From Vibrio penaeicida (GTDB lineage Bacteria > Pseudomonadota > Gammaproteobacteria > Enterobacterales > Vibrionaceae), in assembly GCF_030689305.1 (NCBI RefSeq), contig NZ_JAUYVM010000007.1:186001-250000 (forward strand): DNA of 64,000 nt, in the 5' to 3' direction. The notes below the pieces were generated by a model. It was not told where the DNA came from. It did not search any database and saw only the letters and a program-made list of their open reading frames with translations. Below are positions 33,477 through 43,547 of this stretch, piece after piece. How positions within the stretch are numbered: position 1 is the first letter of the stretch; the number at the start of each line of letters is the position of its first letter. The translations under genes and the position numbers were made by a program.

Positions 33477-34310
33477 ATGAAGAAACAACGTGCCTTTCTA
33501 AAGTGGGCTGGTGGTAAGTATGGCTTGGTGGAAGACATCCAGCGTCATCTTCCTCCTGCTCGAAAACTGATAGAGCCTTTCGTAGGTGCGGGCTCCGTGT
33601 TTCTCAATTCCGATTACGATCACTACCTGTTGGCAGACATCAATCCTGATCTCATCAACTTGTATAATCTTCTCAAAGAAGAGCCTGAAAAGTACATCGA
33701 AGAAGCCAAGCGTATGTTTACGCCTGAGCACAACCGAAAAGAAGTCTACCTTGATACTCGCGCGCAATTTAACCAAACAGACGATGTTCTCTTTCGCTCG
33801 GTTGCTTTCCTATACATGAACCGTTTCGGGTTCAATGGACTGTGTCGCTACAACAAAAAAGGTGGATTTAACGTTCCTTTTGGGTCTTACAAAAAGCCTT
33901 ACTTTCCAGAAGATGAGTTAATTTTCTTCTCTGAAAAGGCGAAGAAAGCCACGTTTGTCTGTGAAGGGTATGCTGAGACCTTTAGTCGAGCTCGCAAGGG
34001 CAGCGTGGTGTATTGCGATCCCCCTTACGCCCCTCTGTCTACCACTGCCAATTTCACCTCTTACGCAGGAAATGGTTTTTCTTTGGACGACCAAGGAGAG
34101 CTGGGTGAGATTGCAGAAAAAACAGCAAAACAACGAGGTATTCCCGTTCTTATTTCCAACCACGATACCGCATTGACTCGCCGTCTGTACAAAGGGGCAA
34201 AATTGAATGTGGTGAAAGTGAAGCGCACGATCAGTCGTAATGGTGCGGGTAGAAATAAGGTCGATGAATTACTTGCATTGTTTGAACCAGTCACTCCTGA
34301 AAAAGAATAA
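33477..34310 (+). CDS. dam: Dam, DNA adenine methyltransferase (GATC)
   Basis: A 277-aa class D12 adenine-N6 methyltransferase modifying GATC, used for mismatch repair strand choice and replication control. The SAM motif is FLKWAGGKYGLVEDI at residues 6-20. The catalytic DPPY is in VVYCDPPYAPLS. RRLYKGAKLNVVKVKRTIS near the C-terminus is in the family pattern. It lies between damX and rpe. Confidence 0.96.
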   Translation: MKKQRAFLKWAGGKYGLVEDIQRHLPPARKLIEPFVGAGSVFLNSDYDHYLLADINPDLINLYNLLKEEPEKYIEEAKRMFTPEHNRKEVYLDTRAQFNQTDDVLFRSVAFLYMNRFGFNGLCRYNKKGGFNVPFGSYKKPYFPEDELIFFSEKAKKATFVCEGYAETFSRARKGSVVYCDPPYAPLSTTANFTSYAGNGFSLDDQGELGEIAEKTAKQRGIPVLISNHDTALTRRLYKGAKLNVVKVKRTISRNGAGRNKVDELLALFEPVTPEKE

Positions 34311-34385
34311 ATTCTGGGATCTCTTCTCACTGTTGGGTAGAATTACGAGCAATAGTTACTCGAATTTCCAATATTGAGGTCAGGT

Positions 34386-35060
34386 ATGACAGACTTTCTC
34401 ATCGCCCCATCTATCCTTTCTGCTGATTTTGCGCGCTTAGGCGAAGACGTAGAAAACGTGCTTGCCGCTGGTGCGGATGTGGTGCATTTCGACGTAATGG
34501 ATAACCATTATGTGCCTAACCTCACGTTTGGTGCGCCAATTTGTAAAGCGCTTCGCGACTACGGCATTACCGCGCCAATCGACGTACATTTGATGTGTGA
34601 ACCTGTCGACCGACTCATTCCAGATTTCGCGAAAGCGGGCGCATCGATGATTACTTTCCATGTCGAAGCAACCAATCACGTTGATCGCTCTCTACAGTTG
34701 ATCAAAGAGCACGGCTGTAAAGCGGGTGTGGTGTTTAACCCTGCCACACCGCTGCATCACCTAGATTACGTCATGGATAAAATTGACATGATTTTGTTGA
34801 TGTCTGTGAACCCAGGTTTTGGTGGTCAATCTTTCATTCCTAATACACTGGATAAGCTTCGCGAAGTACGTAAACGCATTGATGCTTCTGGTCGCGATAT
34901 TCGCCTTGAAGTTGATGGTGGCGTGAAAGTGGAAAATATTCGAGAAATCGCAGAAGCCGGTGCGGATATGTTTGTTGCCGGAAGCGCCATTTTTGATAAG
35001 CCAGATTACAAAGCTGTGATTGATGAAATGCGCGGCGAGCTTTCCAAAGTGAACCGTTAA
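34386..35060 (+). CDS. rpe: ribulose-phosphate 3-epimerase
   Basis: A 224-aa TIM-barrel metalloenzyme of the pentose phosphate pathway. It starts [38 protein letters not shown] carries metal-ligand residues, and [15 protein letters not shown] is the conserved loop. The ATG at 34386 follows TGAGGT. The TTG at 34374 is rejected. Confidence 0.96.
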   Translation: MTDFLIAPSILSADFARLGEDVENVLAAGADVVHFDVMDNHYVPNLTFGAPICKALRDYGITAPIDVHLMCEPVDRLIPDFAKAGASMITFHVEATNHVDRSLQLIKEHGCKAGVVFNPATPLHHLDYVMDKIDMILLMSVNPGFGGQSFIPNTLDKLREVRKRIDASGRDIRLEVDGGVKVENIREIAEAGADMFVAGSAIFDKPDYKAVIDEMRGELSKVNR

Positions 35061-35127
35061 GCGGTCAGATAACGTAGATTGAATGCAGTGCTCAGGCGCT
35101 GCATCACTTTTTAGGAATAGAGAAAAT

Positions 35128-35820
35128 ATGTCTTTAAATGGAATCAAGCTCATTGCTTTTGATTTAGATGGAACCTTGCTAGATAGTGTCCCAGATTTAG
35201 CCGTTGCTGCTGATCAAGCAGTACAAGAGCTAGGCTTTGCCTCAGTGAGTGAAGAACAAGTGAGGGATTGGGTCGGCAACGGGGCGGATGTTTTGATTTC
35301 ACGAGCACTTTCCCAAAGTATTCAAATTGATTCAAATTTGTCGCCGGACATCATTCAGGAAGCACGCATTAAATTCGATGATTACTACGAGAAGGGGGGG
35401 CATAAGCTCAGCCACTTGTACACAAATGTGCGTGATACCTTAGTGAAGTTGAAAGCCGCGGGATATACGTTGGCACTTGTAACAAACAAGCCATCTAAGT
35501 TTGTCCCAGAAGTGCTAGAGCAGCATCAATTGTCTGAGTTGTTTTCCGATGTGCTAGGTGGCGATGCCTTCCCTGAGAAAAAACCTGATCCGGTTGCGCT
35601 CAATTGGTTACTGCAAAAACACGGTGTTAAAGCCGACGAAATGTTGATGGTTGGTGACTCAAAGAACGACATCCTAGCCGCTCAAAATGCTGGTTGCCAT
35701 TCGTTTGCGCTGACTTACGGTTACAACCATGGCGAACCTATCTCAGATGCGAACCCAGATTTCGTTGCAGACAATATTGCTGAAATTTTGAATATTGTGC
35801 CAGTCGCCGAGTATTCGTAA
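35128..35820 (+). CDS. gph: phosphoglycolate phosphatase
   Basis: A 230-aa HAD-superfamily hydrolase removing phosphate from 2-phosphoglycolate. Motif I is FDLDGTLLDS, motif II is in LVTNKPS, motif III Lys is at PEKKPDP, and motif IV is MVGDSKNDILAA. The ATG at 35128 has GGAATAGAG upstream. The longer upstream reading adds 15 unrelated residues. Confidence 0.94.
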   Translation: MSLNGIKLIAFDLDGTLLDSVPDLAVAADQAVQELGFASVSEEQVRDWVGNGADVLISRALSQSIQIDSNLSPDIIQEARIKFDDYYEKGGHKLSHLYTNVRDTLVKLKAAGYTLALVTNKPSKFVPEVLEQHQLSELFSDVLGGDAFPEKKPDPVALNWLLQKHGVKADEMLMVGDSKNDILAAQNAGCHSFALTYGYNHGEPISDANPDFVADNIAEILNIVPVAEYS

Positions 35821-35873
35821 CGAAATACCCAGTTTGCACTAGTAAAATACTTGCTAATGAGTACACTGCTTAG

Positions 35874-35909
35874 ACGCACGCCTTTTCGCATAAGGGCGTG
35901 CGTTTCTTA
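35874..35909 (+). terminator. hairpin between gph and trpS
   Basis: ACGCACGCC and GGCGTGCGT form a perfect 9-bp stem around a 12-base loop, followed by TTTCTT. It probably ends the damX-gph transcript, 39 bases before the trpS start. Confidence 0.75.
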
Positions 35910-35947
35910 ATTTAGACCTATTTGAAATGAGCAAGGAAACCATCCCC

Positions 35948-36964
35948 ATGAGCAAACCCATCGTATTGAGTGGTGTTCAACCGTCAGGTGAACTAAGTAT
36001 CGGTAACTATTTGGGTGCTCTACGTCAATGGCAACAAATGCAAGACGATTACGATTGTCAGTACTGCGTAGTAGACCTTCATGCGATTACGGTTCGTCAG
36101 GACCCGAAAGCACTCCATGAAGCGACACTTGACGCATTAGCAATCTGTCTGGCTGTTGGTGTTGATCCGAAGAAGAGCACGCTATTCGTTCAGTCACATG
36201 TACCTGAGCATGCTCAATTAGGTTGGCTTCTTAATTGTTATACGCAAATGGGCGAGCTGAGCCGTATGACTCAGTTCAAAGACAAATCTCAGCGTTACGC
36301 TAACGACGTGAATGCTGGTTTGTTTGGGTACCCTGTATTGATGGCGGCAGATATCCTTTTGTATGGCGCTCACCAAGTACCTGTGGGTAACGATCAAAAG
36401 CAGCATCTTGAATTAGCCCGTGATATTGCAACGCGCTTTAATAATATATACAGCCCGGAACAGCCAATATTCCAAGTGCCTGAACCGTACATTCCTACCG
36501 TGAATGCACGGGTAATGAGCCTTCAAGATGCGACGAAGAAAATGTCTAAGTCGGATGATAACCGTAAGAACGTTATTACTCTTCTGGAAGAGCCTAAATC
36601 CATCTTGAAGAAGATCAACAAGGCGCAAACGGATGCAGAAACACCACCGCGTATTGCTCACGATTGGGATACGAAAGCTGGCATTTCTAACTTGATGGGG
36701 CTGTATTCTGCGGCAACGGGCATGAGCTTTGCAGACATTGAAGCTAAGTACCAAGGCGTTGAAATGTACGGACCATTCAAGAAAGACGTGGGTGAAGCCT
36801 TAGTCGCAATGCTTGAGCCAATTCAGTCTGAATACAAACGTATTCGAGAAGACCGCGCTTACATGGACAGCGTCATGAAGCAAGGGGCTGAAAAAGCATC
36901 GGCTCGCGCTGCCATCACACTGAAGAAAGTATATGACGCAGTAGGCTTTGTTTCGCGCGCCTAG
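35948..36964 (+). CDS. trpS: tryptophanyl-tRNA synthetase
   Basis: A 338-aa class I aminoacyl-tRNA synthetase. The HIGH-like motif is [13 protein letters not shown], and the KMSKS motif is intact ([13 protein letters not shown]). The ATG at 35948 has AAGGA at suitable distance. The in-frame ATG at 35927 lacks a ribosome site and adds seven residues. Confidence 0.96.
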   Translation: MSKPIVLSGVQPSGELSIGNYLGALRQWQQMQDDYDCQYCVVDLHAITVRQDPKALHEATLDALAICLAVGVDPKKSTLFVQSHVPEHAQLGWLLNCYTQMGELSRMTQFKDKSQRYANDVNAGLFGYPVLMAADILLYGAHQVPVGNDQKQHLELARDIATRFNNIYSPEQPIFQVPEPYIPTVNARVMSLQDATKKMSKSDDNRKNVITLLEEPKSILKKINKAQTDAETPPRIAHDWDTKAGISNLMGLYSAATGMSFADIEAKYQGVEMYGPFKKDVGEALVAMLEPIQSEYKRIREDRAYMDSVMKQGAEKASARAAITLKKVYDAVGFVSRA

Positions 36965-37365
36965 ATTTATCTAGCATGCATCGCTTTTTCTAGTGTCATT
37001 GGGTTAAGTAAGTTACACCCAATAAGTTTGTAAGAATGACTCAAAACCCTTGGTGTCCACCAAGGGTTTTTTTGTATCTGTCACCCTTCCATGCCTCTAC
37101 TTTTAACGCTCAATATAACCTTCATCAATTATTCCATTTCTTGTCATATTCTCTAGTTACTGTTTCTGTTGAAAGTTGGGCGTTGATTCAAATATTAACT
37201 CTGACAGTGCGATTGACCTCTCGATTGAGTGTGTGAATGCTTTTGTCGGTTACATAAAAAGTAAACACTTCGCACGTTACCTGATCCGGTGACATTCCAA
37301 ATTTGTGATATAGAACTGCTACGGATGAAAGCGGTCGACACATCCTTAGTGACAAGAGGTGGACA
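36965..37365 (+). other. trpS-xds intergenic region
   Basis: A 401-base gap. It holds the trpS terminator (37042-37075) and then about 290 bases of non-coding DNA up to the nuclease gene, presumably its promoter. I see no small gene or strong repeat here. Confidence 0.6.
37042..37075 (+). terminator. terminator of trpS
   Basis: AAAACCCTTGGTG pairs with CACCAAGGGTTTT and runs into a seven-T tract. Confidence 0.92.
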
Positions 37366-39969
37366 ATGGAAACCAAATTAACACGGACAATACTCGCGCT
37401 TGCTGTCAGCGGGGCTTTTGCTGCGCCTGCGGCTGCGGATATTGTGCTCTCCCAGTATGTTGAAGGTGGTAGCTTTAATAAGGCTATCGAAATTGCGAAC
37501 ACCAGTGATGCCGCGGTAAGCCTTGATGGCTTTCAGCTTGCGAAATCGACAAATGGCGGTGGTACATGGGGAAGCAGGCTTTCCCTAAGTGGAAAAGTGA
37601 TTGCTGCAAAAGATGTACTTGTGATTTCTCACGCTAGTGCAAGCGCCGCTATTCAAGCCGTAACTGATGAAAACAGCTCGGTCGCGAATTTCAATGGCGA
37701 TGATCCGATTGCTTTACTTAATTCAGATGACTCAATTCATGACATTATTGGTGTGATGGGGGATGTGGACTTTGCAAAAGACCAAACGCTGGTCCGCAAC
37801 TCCGATAGCATGACACCATCATCAACTTATCAAGCCAGCCAATGGACAGTACTTGGAAAAGACAACATTGATGGACTGGGTGAATTAGACGGTGGTACAC
37901 CACCCGTCGCGTTCAACTGTACGGTTGATGGACAAGCGCCAAACTTTACGTCTATTCAAGACATTCAAGGTGAAGGTGAAACTTCTCCTTTCATTAGTGG
38001 TTACCCATACATTACAGAGGACGAATACTTCGTTCGAGGTGTTGTGAGTGCAGTAACGACGGGACTAACGAAAGGCTTCTATCTACAGGCAGAATCAGAC
38101 GACAATAATCCGAACACATCAGAAGGTTTGTTCGTTCATACGGGCGAGAGCAGTATTGCGCTTCAACCTGGTGATGTTGTCTGTGCCCGAGGTAAGGTTC
38201 AAGAATTTTACAATCACACTCAGCTAAAAGTTGAAGGTGGGAAGTACGTTAAACAAGACGAATCTTCCGTGCCGAGTGCTACTGAGATCCAGATTGCTGA
38301 TAGCGACGCCAATTTTGATGAAACTCTTGAGCGCTATGAAGGCATGTTGGTGAAAACCTCACAAGATCTCGATATGCGTGTGACGCGTACATTTGGGTTT
38401 GACTATGCTGCTCGTCGAAACAACATGGTTCTGGCACAGGGTCGCCCAAATACGCAGCCAAACCAAAATAACGCTGCGGGTTCTGATGGCGCTAAAGCAC
38501 AATCGGAAGAGAATGCGCAACGCCGCTTGTACGTTGAATCCGATGCCAAAGCCCCTAATGGCGTGATCCCATACTACCCAGACTTTGGTCGCACTGACGC
38601 GGACCAAGATGGCTCAACCGAAGATTACATCCGTATTGACGATACTGTTATCGGTCTTGAAGGTGTGATTGCCTACAGTTTTGGTGATTACCGCTTAATC
38701 GCAACCAATTCGTTAAGCAACGACAACTTTGTTCACAACGACCCGCGCACAGAGAAACCCACTCTTGAACGCGGTGGTGATTTGCGTATCGCAACGTTCA
38801 ACGTTTTGAACTATTTCAATTCACCATTTGGCGGCGACTCGAATCAGCATGGTAATAACCGTGGTGCGAGCAACCAAGGTGAATTTGATATTCAAGAAGC
38901 GAAAATTGTGGATGCTATCTTGCGATTGGATGCCGATATTATCGGATTGATGGAAATCGAAAATAACGGTTTTGGTCAAGGTGCAGCGATTCGTCAGCTT
39001 GTTGAAAAGCTGAATGAAAACATCGACAAAAAACGCAAGCGTTACAAGTTTGTATCTGTTGATTCGAATGCTGATGGTATGACTGACGAAATGGACTCAG
39101 TCGGTACAGATGCCATTACAACCGGTGTGATTTACCGCAGTTCGAAAGTGAAACTGAAGAAAACGCGTGTTATCCCAATGCCTCGCCAGGTGGCACCAGA
39201 AGTATTGGATGACGATGGAAAAGTAATTGAAGACGGTAAGAATTACCAACGTGATAGCTTAGCGCCAACATTCAAAGTGAAGGGCACCAAGCACAAGATT
39301 ACCGTTGCGGTTAACCACTTTAAATCGAAAGGGTCGAAATGTTGGGAAGATGCAGCTCCTGTAGACCAAGGTGGTCAGGGTGGTGCAGATCCAGACAAAC
39401 AGGGCTCTTGTGAAGCGTTCCGAGTTGCGGCAGCAGTTGCACTTGGTGATGCGTTAGATGAGATCAAAGGTCACAAAGTGATTCTTGGCGATCTCAATGC
39501 CTACGGCAAAGAAGATCCATTGCTGGTGTTAACCGATTACTCTCAAGAGAAATACGGTAAAGAGATCAAAGGCGCGCGCAACACCTTCATTGGTGACAGT
39601 GAGCAGTTTGGTGACAACGGTGCGGTGATCAACCATAACTATGGCTACATCAACGCAGTTGAAATGAAGCATCCAAACAGCTGGAGCTACTCGTTTAATG
39701 ACGAAGTGGGCGCGCTGGATCATCTACTGATCAGTAAGAGCTTGAAGAAGAAAGTGGTCGACGCAACAGATTGGCACATCAATGGTGGTGAATCGAAATT
39801 GTTTGACTACAACGATGAGTTCAAAGGTGATTTTCCTAAGTACCAAGATCACTTCCGTTCTTCGGATCATGACCCTGCGGTTCTTGATCTGAATATGAGT
39901 GGTGCATCGGCTGGGTTTGCAAGCTTACTTGCTTTATTCGGTTTGGGTATGTGGCGTCGTCGTCGATAG
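37366..39969 (+). CDS. xds: secreted endonuclease of the ExeM/NucH (Xds) family with sorting tail
   Basis: An 867-aa exported nuclease. A signal peptide (about residues 1-25, ending AAPAAAD) is followed by a lamin-tail-like beta domain (about 25-140) and an OB-like region (about 185-320). The endonuclease/exonuclease/phosphatase domain begins LRIATFNVLNYF and contains IGLMEIENNG, ILGDLNAYGKEDP and FRSSDHDPAVLD. The C-terminus (SGASAGFASLLALFGLGMWRRRR region) is a short hydrophobic helix plus basic tail, fitting a GlyGly-CTERM/rhombosortase signal. In V. cholerae the extracellular nuclease Xds lies beside trpS, which supports the name. The likely role is digesting extracellular DNA for phosphate, or trimming biofilm DNA. 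Confidence 0.9.
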   Translation: METKLTRTILALAVSGAFAAPAAADIVLSQYVEGGSFNKAIEIANTSDAAVSLDGFQLAKSTNGGGTWGSRLSLSGKVIAAKDVLVISHASASAAIQAVTDENSSVANFNGDDPIALLNSDDSIHDIIGVMGDVDFAKDQTLVRNSDSMTPSSTYQASQWTVLGKDNIDGLGELDGGTPPVAFNCTVDGQAPNFTSIQDIQGEGETSPFISGYPYITEDEYFVRGVVSAVTTGLTKGFYLQAESDDNNPNTSEGLFVHTGESSIALQPGDVVCARGKVQEFYNHTQLKVEGGKYVKQDESSVPSATEIQIADSDANFDETLERYEGMLVKTSQDLDMRVTRTFGFDYAARRNNMVLAQGRPNTQPNQNNAAGSDGAKAQSEENAQRRLYVESDAKAPNGVIPYYPDFGRTDADQDGSTEDYIRIDDTVIGLEGVIAYSFGDYRLIATNSLSNDNFVHNDPRTEKPTLERGGDLRIATFNVLNYFNSPFGGDSNQHGNNRGASNQGEFDIQEAKIVDAILRLDADIIGLMEIENNGFGQGAAIRQLVEKLNENIDKKRKRYKFVSVDSNADGMTDEMDSVGTDAITTGVIYRSSKVKLKKTRVIPMPRQVAPEVLDDDGKVIEDGKNYQRDSLAPTFKVKGTKHKITVAVNHFKSKGSKCWEDAAPVDQGGQGGADPDKQGSCEAFRVAAAVALGDALDEIKGHKVILGDLNAYGKEDPLLVLTDYSQEKYGKEIKGARNTFIGDSEQFGDNGAVINHNYGYINAVEMKHPNSWSYSFNDEVGALDHLLISKSLKKKVVDATDWHINGGESKLFDYNDEFKGDFPKYQDHFRSSDHDPAVLDLNMSGASAGFASLLALFGLGMWRRRR

Positions 39970-39997
39970 AACCTAAAACACAATAAGCATGAGATTT

Positions 39998-40023
39998 AAA
40001 AGCCAGCGTTCGCTGGCTTTTTG
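39998..40023. terminator. terminator between xds and the LysR gene
   Basis: AGCCAGC and GCTGGCT form the stem with A and T tracts on either side. It lies between convergent genes and marks the edge of the core region. Confidence 0.85.
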
Positions 40024-40027
40024 TCAT

Positions 40028-40918
40028 CTATGTCTGAACAGTTTCTATAAGGTAATCAATGAACAGTCTTATTCGCGGGGCCAAATTCTTACGGCTGGGA
40101 TAAAGGATGTTCATGGTTGGACCTTTTTGGAAGTAGCTAGGAAACAGTCTCGTCAGGTTTGAGTCATCAACCTGCTCAGCCAAAAAGTTTGCGATAAGCC
40201 CTATCCCCATCCCTTGTTGAATCAACGACATCGAGCCCAGTGGGGCATTACAAATATGCTTTGGGTAGGTTTTGATTTGCTGGTGCTCACCGTCTAGGTT
40301 AGTGAGAGTCAGGACATCGTTTGGTAAGTTGGATCGCGTTAACGAAACCCAATGATGCTTCTCTATATCTCGAATGCAGTTAATACTGGGCGAGGCTTCA
40401 AGATAAGCGTTACTGGCATATAGCCCTAGTTCAAAGGGGGCGAGTACTCTTCCAACGAGAGAGGACGCAGAGAGTTCTCCAATTCTAATGACCAAATCCA
40501 GCTTTGATTCCACAGGGTCTTGCACACCGTCGTCCAGTTGAATGTCGAAGGTAACGTTTGGGTAACGTTCTGAAAACTGCGCAATCAGTGGGCTCAGCAA
40601 AAAAGCCCCCACATCAATGGTTGTGCCTATGCGAATTGTGCCACACACCTCTGATGCAAGGTGGTTTACCGAGCTAAATGCTTCCTCTGCGACTTTGAGT
40701 AAGCCGCTACTGTATTGATAAAAGGTTGTTCCTTCGGTAGTGAGGTTGATTTTCCTCGTTGTGCGATGAAGTAATCGCACATTGAGTGTCGATTCCAACG
40801 ACGTAATTTGTTCGCTTACTTTTGATTTTGCCAACCCTAGCGATTCACCAGCCATTGTAAAAGAGCCGCATTCTACGACTTTGTTGAATATTGCGATTCG
40901 TTTTAATTCATTCAACAT
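40028..40918 (-). CDS. LysR-family regulator divergent from the isonitrile genes
   Basis: A 296-aa LysR protein. The N-terminal helix-turn-helix is in GSFTMAGESLGLAKSKVSEQITSLE. The effector-binding domain begins near residue 90 (GTIRIGTTIDVGAFLLSPLI). It belongs to the CrgA/AaeR-type subgroup by overall look. Divergence from the oxygenase and FAD genes suggests it controls them; LysR regulators are found near pvc genes in Pseudomonas (PtxR, PvcR). The inducer is unknown. Confidence 0.88.
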   Translation of the reverse strand: MLNELKRIAIFNKVVECGSFTMAGESLGLAKSKVSEQITSLESTLNVRLLHRTTRKINLTTEGTTFYQYSSGLLKVAEEAFSSVNHLASEVCGTIRIGTTIDVGAFLLSPLIAQFSERYPNVTFDIQLDDGVQDPVESKLDLVIRIGELSASSLVGRVLAPFELGLYASNAYLEASPSINCIRDIEKHHWVSLTRSNLPNDVLTLTNLDGEHQQIKTYPKHICNAPLGSMSLIQQGMGIGLIANFLAEQVDDSNLTRLFPSYFQKGPTMNILYPSRKNLAPRIRLFIDYLIETVQT

Positions 40919-41256
40919 GATTGTTCCCTTATTAGTAACTTTGGGTTCTTATTTTGTTATCTAGTCAAAATCTGAATTTGCGCAAATAATGAGTTTGGTA
41001 TTTAGATTCAAATAAATACATTTGGTTTATACAAATACAAAAATATAACAACAAACTTCATATTTAATTTAAATATTGAGATCTTACTTCCTGAATCTCG
41101 GGAGTATTAAAATGAATTCAGCAATGTCAATGCTCTTAATTTTAGAGTTTTGTAAATGTTCATATATCACTAATTTATTTAATTTAATTATCTGATGGTA
41201 TTTTTCGCCGCTTAAATATACCGAGAATCAGAACCTACCGAAAAAGGTAATATGTT
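40919..41256. promoter_or_regulatory. AT-rich divergent promoter region of the isonitrile locus
   Basis: A 338-base strongly AT-rich stretch between lysR and the oxygenase gene, much richer in A and T than the flanking genes. It carries runs such as AATAAATACATTTGG and TTTATACAAATACAAA. It must hold both promoters and the LysR site. I could not assign a single T-N11-A box with confidence, nor a Fur box. High AT content suggests H-NS silencing and acquired DNA. Confidence 0.5.
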
Positions 41257-42093
41257 ATGAATTATAAGATAAGCCACCTTGAGCCATTTGGCGTACTTGT
41301 TGAACCTATAAATAATCAGACCAGCGTAAAAGAGTTAGATATTGAAAAGCTGCGAGACTTGTTCCGTCAGAAGCAATTGGTTTTGCTTCGAGGCTTTGAT
41401 AATTTTGAAGCGTCTGACGATTTTGCTGACTATTGTGAAAACTGGGGTGAAATCAGCATTTGGCCATTCGGAAAAGTACTCGATCTGATTCAAAAAGACG
41501 ATCCCGGCGACCACATATTTGATAGCAGCTATATGCCCATGCATTGGGATGGTATGTACCGACCGCAAGTACCTGAATATCAAATCTTTCAATGCGTACA
41601 AGCACCGAAGCCCGGGCAGGGGGGAAGGACAACGTTCACTAACACCATCATGGCATTGGAAAATGCTCCAGATGAACATGTTGAATTTTGGAAGAAAGTT
41701 GTCGGTAACTATGAAAGGAAAATGGAGTTTTACAATAGCAAAACCGTTTCCCCAATTATTACCAAACATCCCCTACATAACCATGATGTCATTCGCTATA
41801 ACGAGCCTCATTTCGAAGAACGAGGCGACTTACTAAACCCGCCAAACACTCAATTTACCGGTATCGCCCCAGAGGAAGTGGAATACTTCCACCAAACACT
41901 ACGACAAGCGCTATACAACCCAGATAATTTTTACGCGCACGAATGGCAAACTGGCGACATTGTCATTACCGATAACTTTAATCTTTTGCATGGCCGTGAA
42001 GGCTTTATTTCTCAATCGCCTCGCCACATTCGACGTGTGCAAGTTTTGAGTAACCCTCCGTATGACAATCCGAGCTTGGAGTCTTATAAATGA
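41257..42093 (+). CDS. isnB: Fe(II)/2-oxoglutarate oxygenase, PvcB/IsnB type
   Basis: A 278-aa TauD/TfdA-family oxygenase. The iron facial triad is visible: H96 and D98 in PMHWDGMY, and H245 in DNFNLLHGREGF, with the 2-oxoglutarate arginine likely in SPRHIRRVQ. The YRPQVPEYQIFQCVQAP stretch after HWD is characteristic of PvcB/IsnB proteins. These decarboxylate and desaturate an isonitrile amino acid to a vinyl isonitrile. It starts the oxygenase-hydroxylase pair: its stop overlaps the next ATG (ATGA), so the two are co-translated. The isonitrile synthase two genes on supports the assignment. Confidence 0.88.
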   Translation: MNYKISHLEPFGVLVEPINNQTSVKELDIEKLRDLFRQKQLVLLRGFDNFEASDDFADYCENWGEISIWPFGKVLDLIQKDDPGDHIFDSSYMPMHWDGMYRPQVPEYQIFQCVQAPKPGQGGRTTFTNTIMALENAPDEHVEFWKKVVGNYERKMEFYNSKTVSPIITKHPLHNHDVIRYNEPHFEERGDLLNPPNTQFTGIAPEEVEYFHQTLRQALYNPDNFYAHEWQTGDIVITDNFNLLHGREGFISQSPRHIRRVQVLSNPPYDNPSLESYK

Positions 42094-43547
42094 CGAAACA
42101 TACAGCAGCAGATCAAACCACCGATATCTTAGTTATTGGAGCGGGTCCCGTGGGGCTTATGTGTAGCTACCTTGGGCAACGTTGTGGGTTGAGCACCATA
42201 GTGCTTGATAAATCACAAGGTCCTTTAGAAGTTGGGCGAGCTGATGCGCTGAATGCGCGAACTCTGCAGTTACTCGAAACCGTGGATTTGTTTGACGACT
42301 TGTACCCACTCGGGAAACCATGCAATACCAGTTCGGTTTGGGCAAATGGCGAATTTGTTTCCCGTCAGTCTTCATGGTGGGAGGAACTAGAAGGGTGTTT
42401 CCACAAACACTTTCTGATGCTTGGCCAATCCTTTGTTGAGCAGTTATTGGATGGCAAACTCAAGGCTTCTGGCAACGACGTATTGCGTTCAACGTCGGTA
42501 GAGAACGTCGAGTTGAACGAGCAAGGATGTCTAACCACGCTCACAAACGGTGACACTGTTCAATCTCGATACATCATTGGCGCTGATGGCTCACAATCTT
42601 ACGTACGTCGTTTTTTTGATGTGCCTTTCGAAATCATCAGACCACAAATTGTGTGGGCTGTGATCGATGGGATTTTGGATACCGATTTCCCGAAGGTACC
42701 TGAAATTATTGTCTTTCAAGCCGAAACATCCGACGTTGCTTGGATCCCAAGAGAGGGGGAAATTGACCGATTCTATATCCGTATGGATACCCAAGATTTC
42801 ACCATGGAAGAAGCCATCGAAAAAATCAATCGGGCAATGCACCCACATACGTTGAGCTTTAAAGAAGTGGAGTGGTTCTCGCAGTTCTCTGTTAAAGAAT
42901 CGGTAGCTGAAAATTTCTTTGTACAAGACAGAGTTTTCCTTGCTGGCGATGCAAGCCATATTCATTCTGTAAACGGGGGGCAGGGGCTTAATACCGGTCT
43001 TGCGGATGCATTTAACTTAATGTGGAAGCTTAATATGGTGGTCAACCATGATGCTGACGAAAGCCTATTGAAAGCGTATGAAGACGAGCGACAACCTGTG
43101 GCAAGAAGTGTGATTGACAGTTCAGGGGAGCTGGTGCGCTCTACTAAGTATTCTGAAACAGGTACACACGCACAAGACTACGTAAAGATTGTCGAGAAGC
43201 GAGCTGGCAATATTACAGGGATGGGAATTCGATATAGCGAAGAAGGGCTTGTGGGTTCGCGCGTATTTGATTTCGGTATTCATCATGCTGGTGCTGATAC
43301 ACGACTGTACAGCCTTTTGGACTACACCAAGTATACGCTACTGATCGTCGGTGAATGTGAGCCTCCAAAAGCGTTGCCTGATTTTGTACAACTGCTTCAC
43401 TTACACAAAAATGGCTCGCAAGGTATGCCTTGTGAAGATGACTCTCCATATGAGAATCGAGTGGTACTCATTCGCCCAGATGCGTACATCGAAGAAATAG
43501 CATCACTAGAAAACATTCATTCTGTGTTGGGTAAATTTAAACATTAG
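42090..43547 (+). CDS. FAD-dependent aromatic hydroxylase (PheA/TfdB type)
   Basis: A 485-aa flavoprotein monooxygenase. The N-terminal FAD fold is ILVIGAGPVGLMCSYLGQRCG. The second nucleotide segment YIIGADGSQSYVRRF and the FAD ribityl motif VFLAGDASHIHSVNGGQGLNTGLADAFNLMWKL are intact. The C-terminal 100 residues form a thioredoxin-like tail (HHAGADTRLYSL and after), as in phenol hydroxylases. It is co-translated with the IsnB gene. Hydroxylation of the tyrosine- or tryptophan-derived aromatic ring, as in paerucumarin-like pathways, is the likely role, but the substrate is inference. A 7-bp AGAATGA/TCATTCT hairpin follows the stop. Confidence 0.85.
   Translation: MTKHTAADQTTDILVIGAGPVGLMCSYLGQRCGLSTIVLDKSQGPLEVGRADALNARTLQLLETVDLFDDLYPLGKPCNTSSVWANGEFVSRQSSWWEELEGCFHKHFLMLGQSFVEQLLDGKLKASGNDVLRSTSVENVELNEQGCLTTLTNGDTVQSRYIIGADGSQSYVRRFFDVPFEIIRPQIVWAVIDGILDTDFPKVPEIIVFQAETSDVAWIPREGEIDRFYIRMDTQDFTMEEAIEKINRAMHPHTLSFKEVEWFSQFSVKESVAENFFVQDRVFLAGDASHIHSVNGGQGLNTGLADAFNLMWKLNMVVNHDADESLLKAYEDERQPVARSVIDSSGELVRSTKYSETGTHAQDYVKIVEKRAGNITGMGIRYSEEGLVGSRVFDFGIHHAGADTRLYSLLDYTKYTLLIVGECEPPKALPDFVQLLHLHKNGSQGMPCEDDSPYENRVVLIRPDAYIEEIASLENIHSVLGKFKH

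Noticed and set aside
40919..41256. Fur box or clear T-N11-A LysR site in the isonitrile promoter region
   Set aside because: The sequence is so AT-rich that partial matches arise anywhere; none stood out enough to call.
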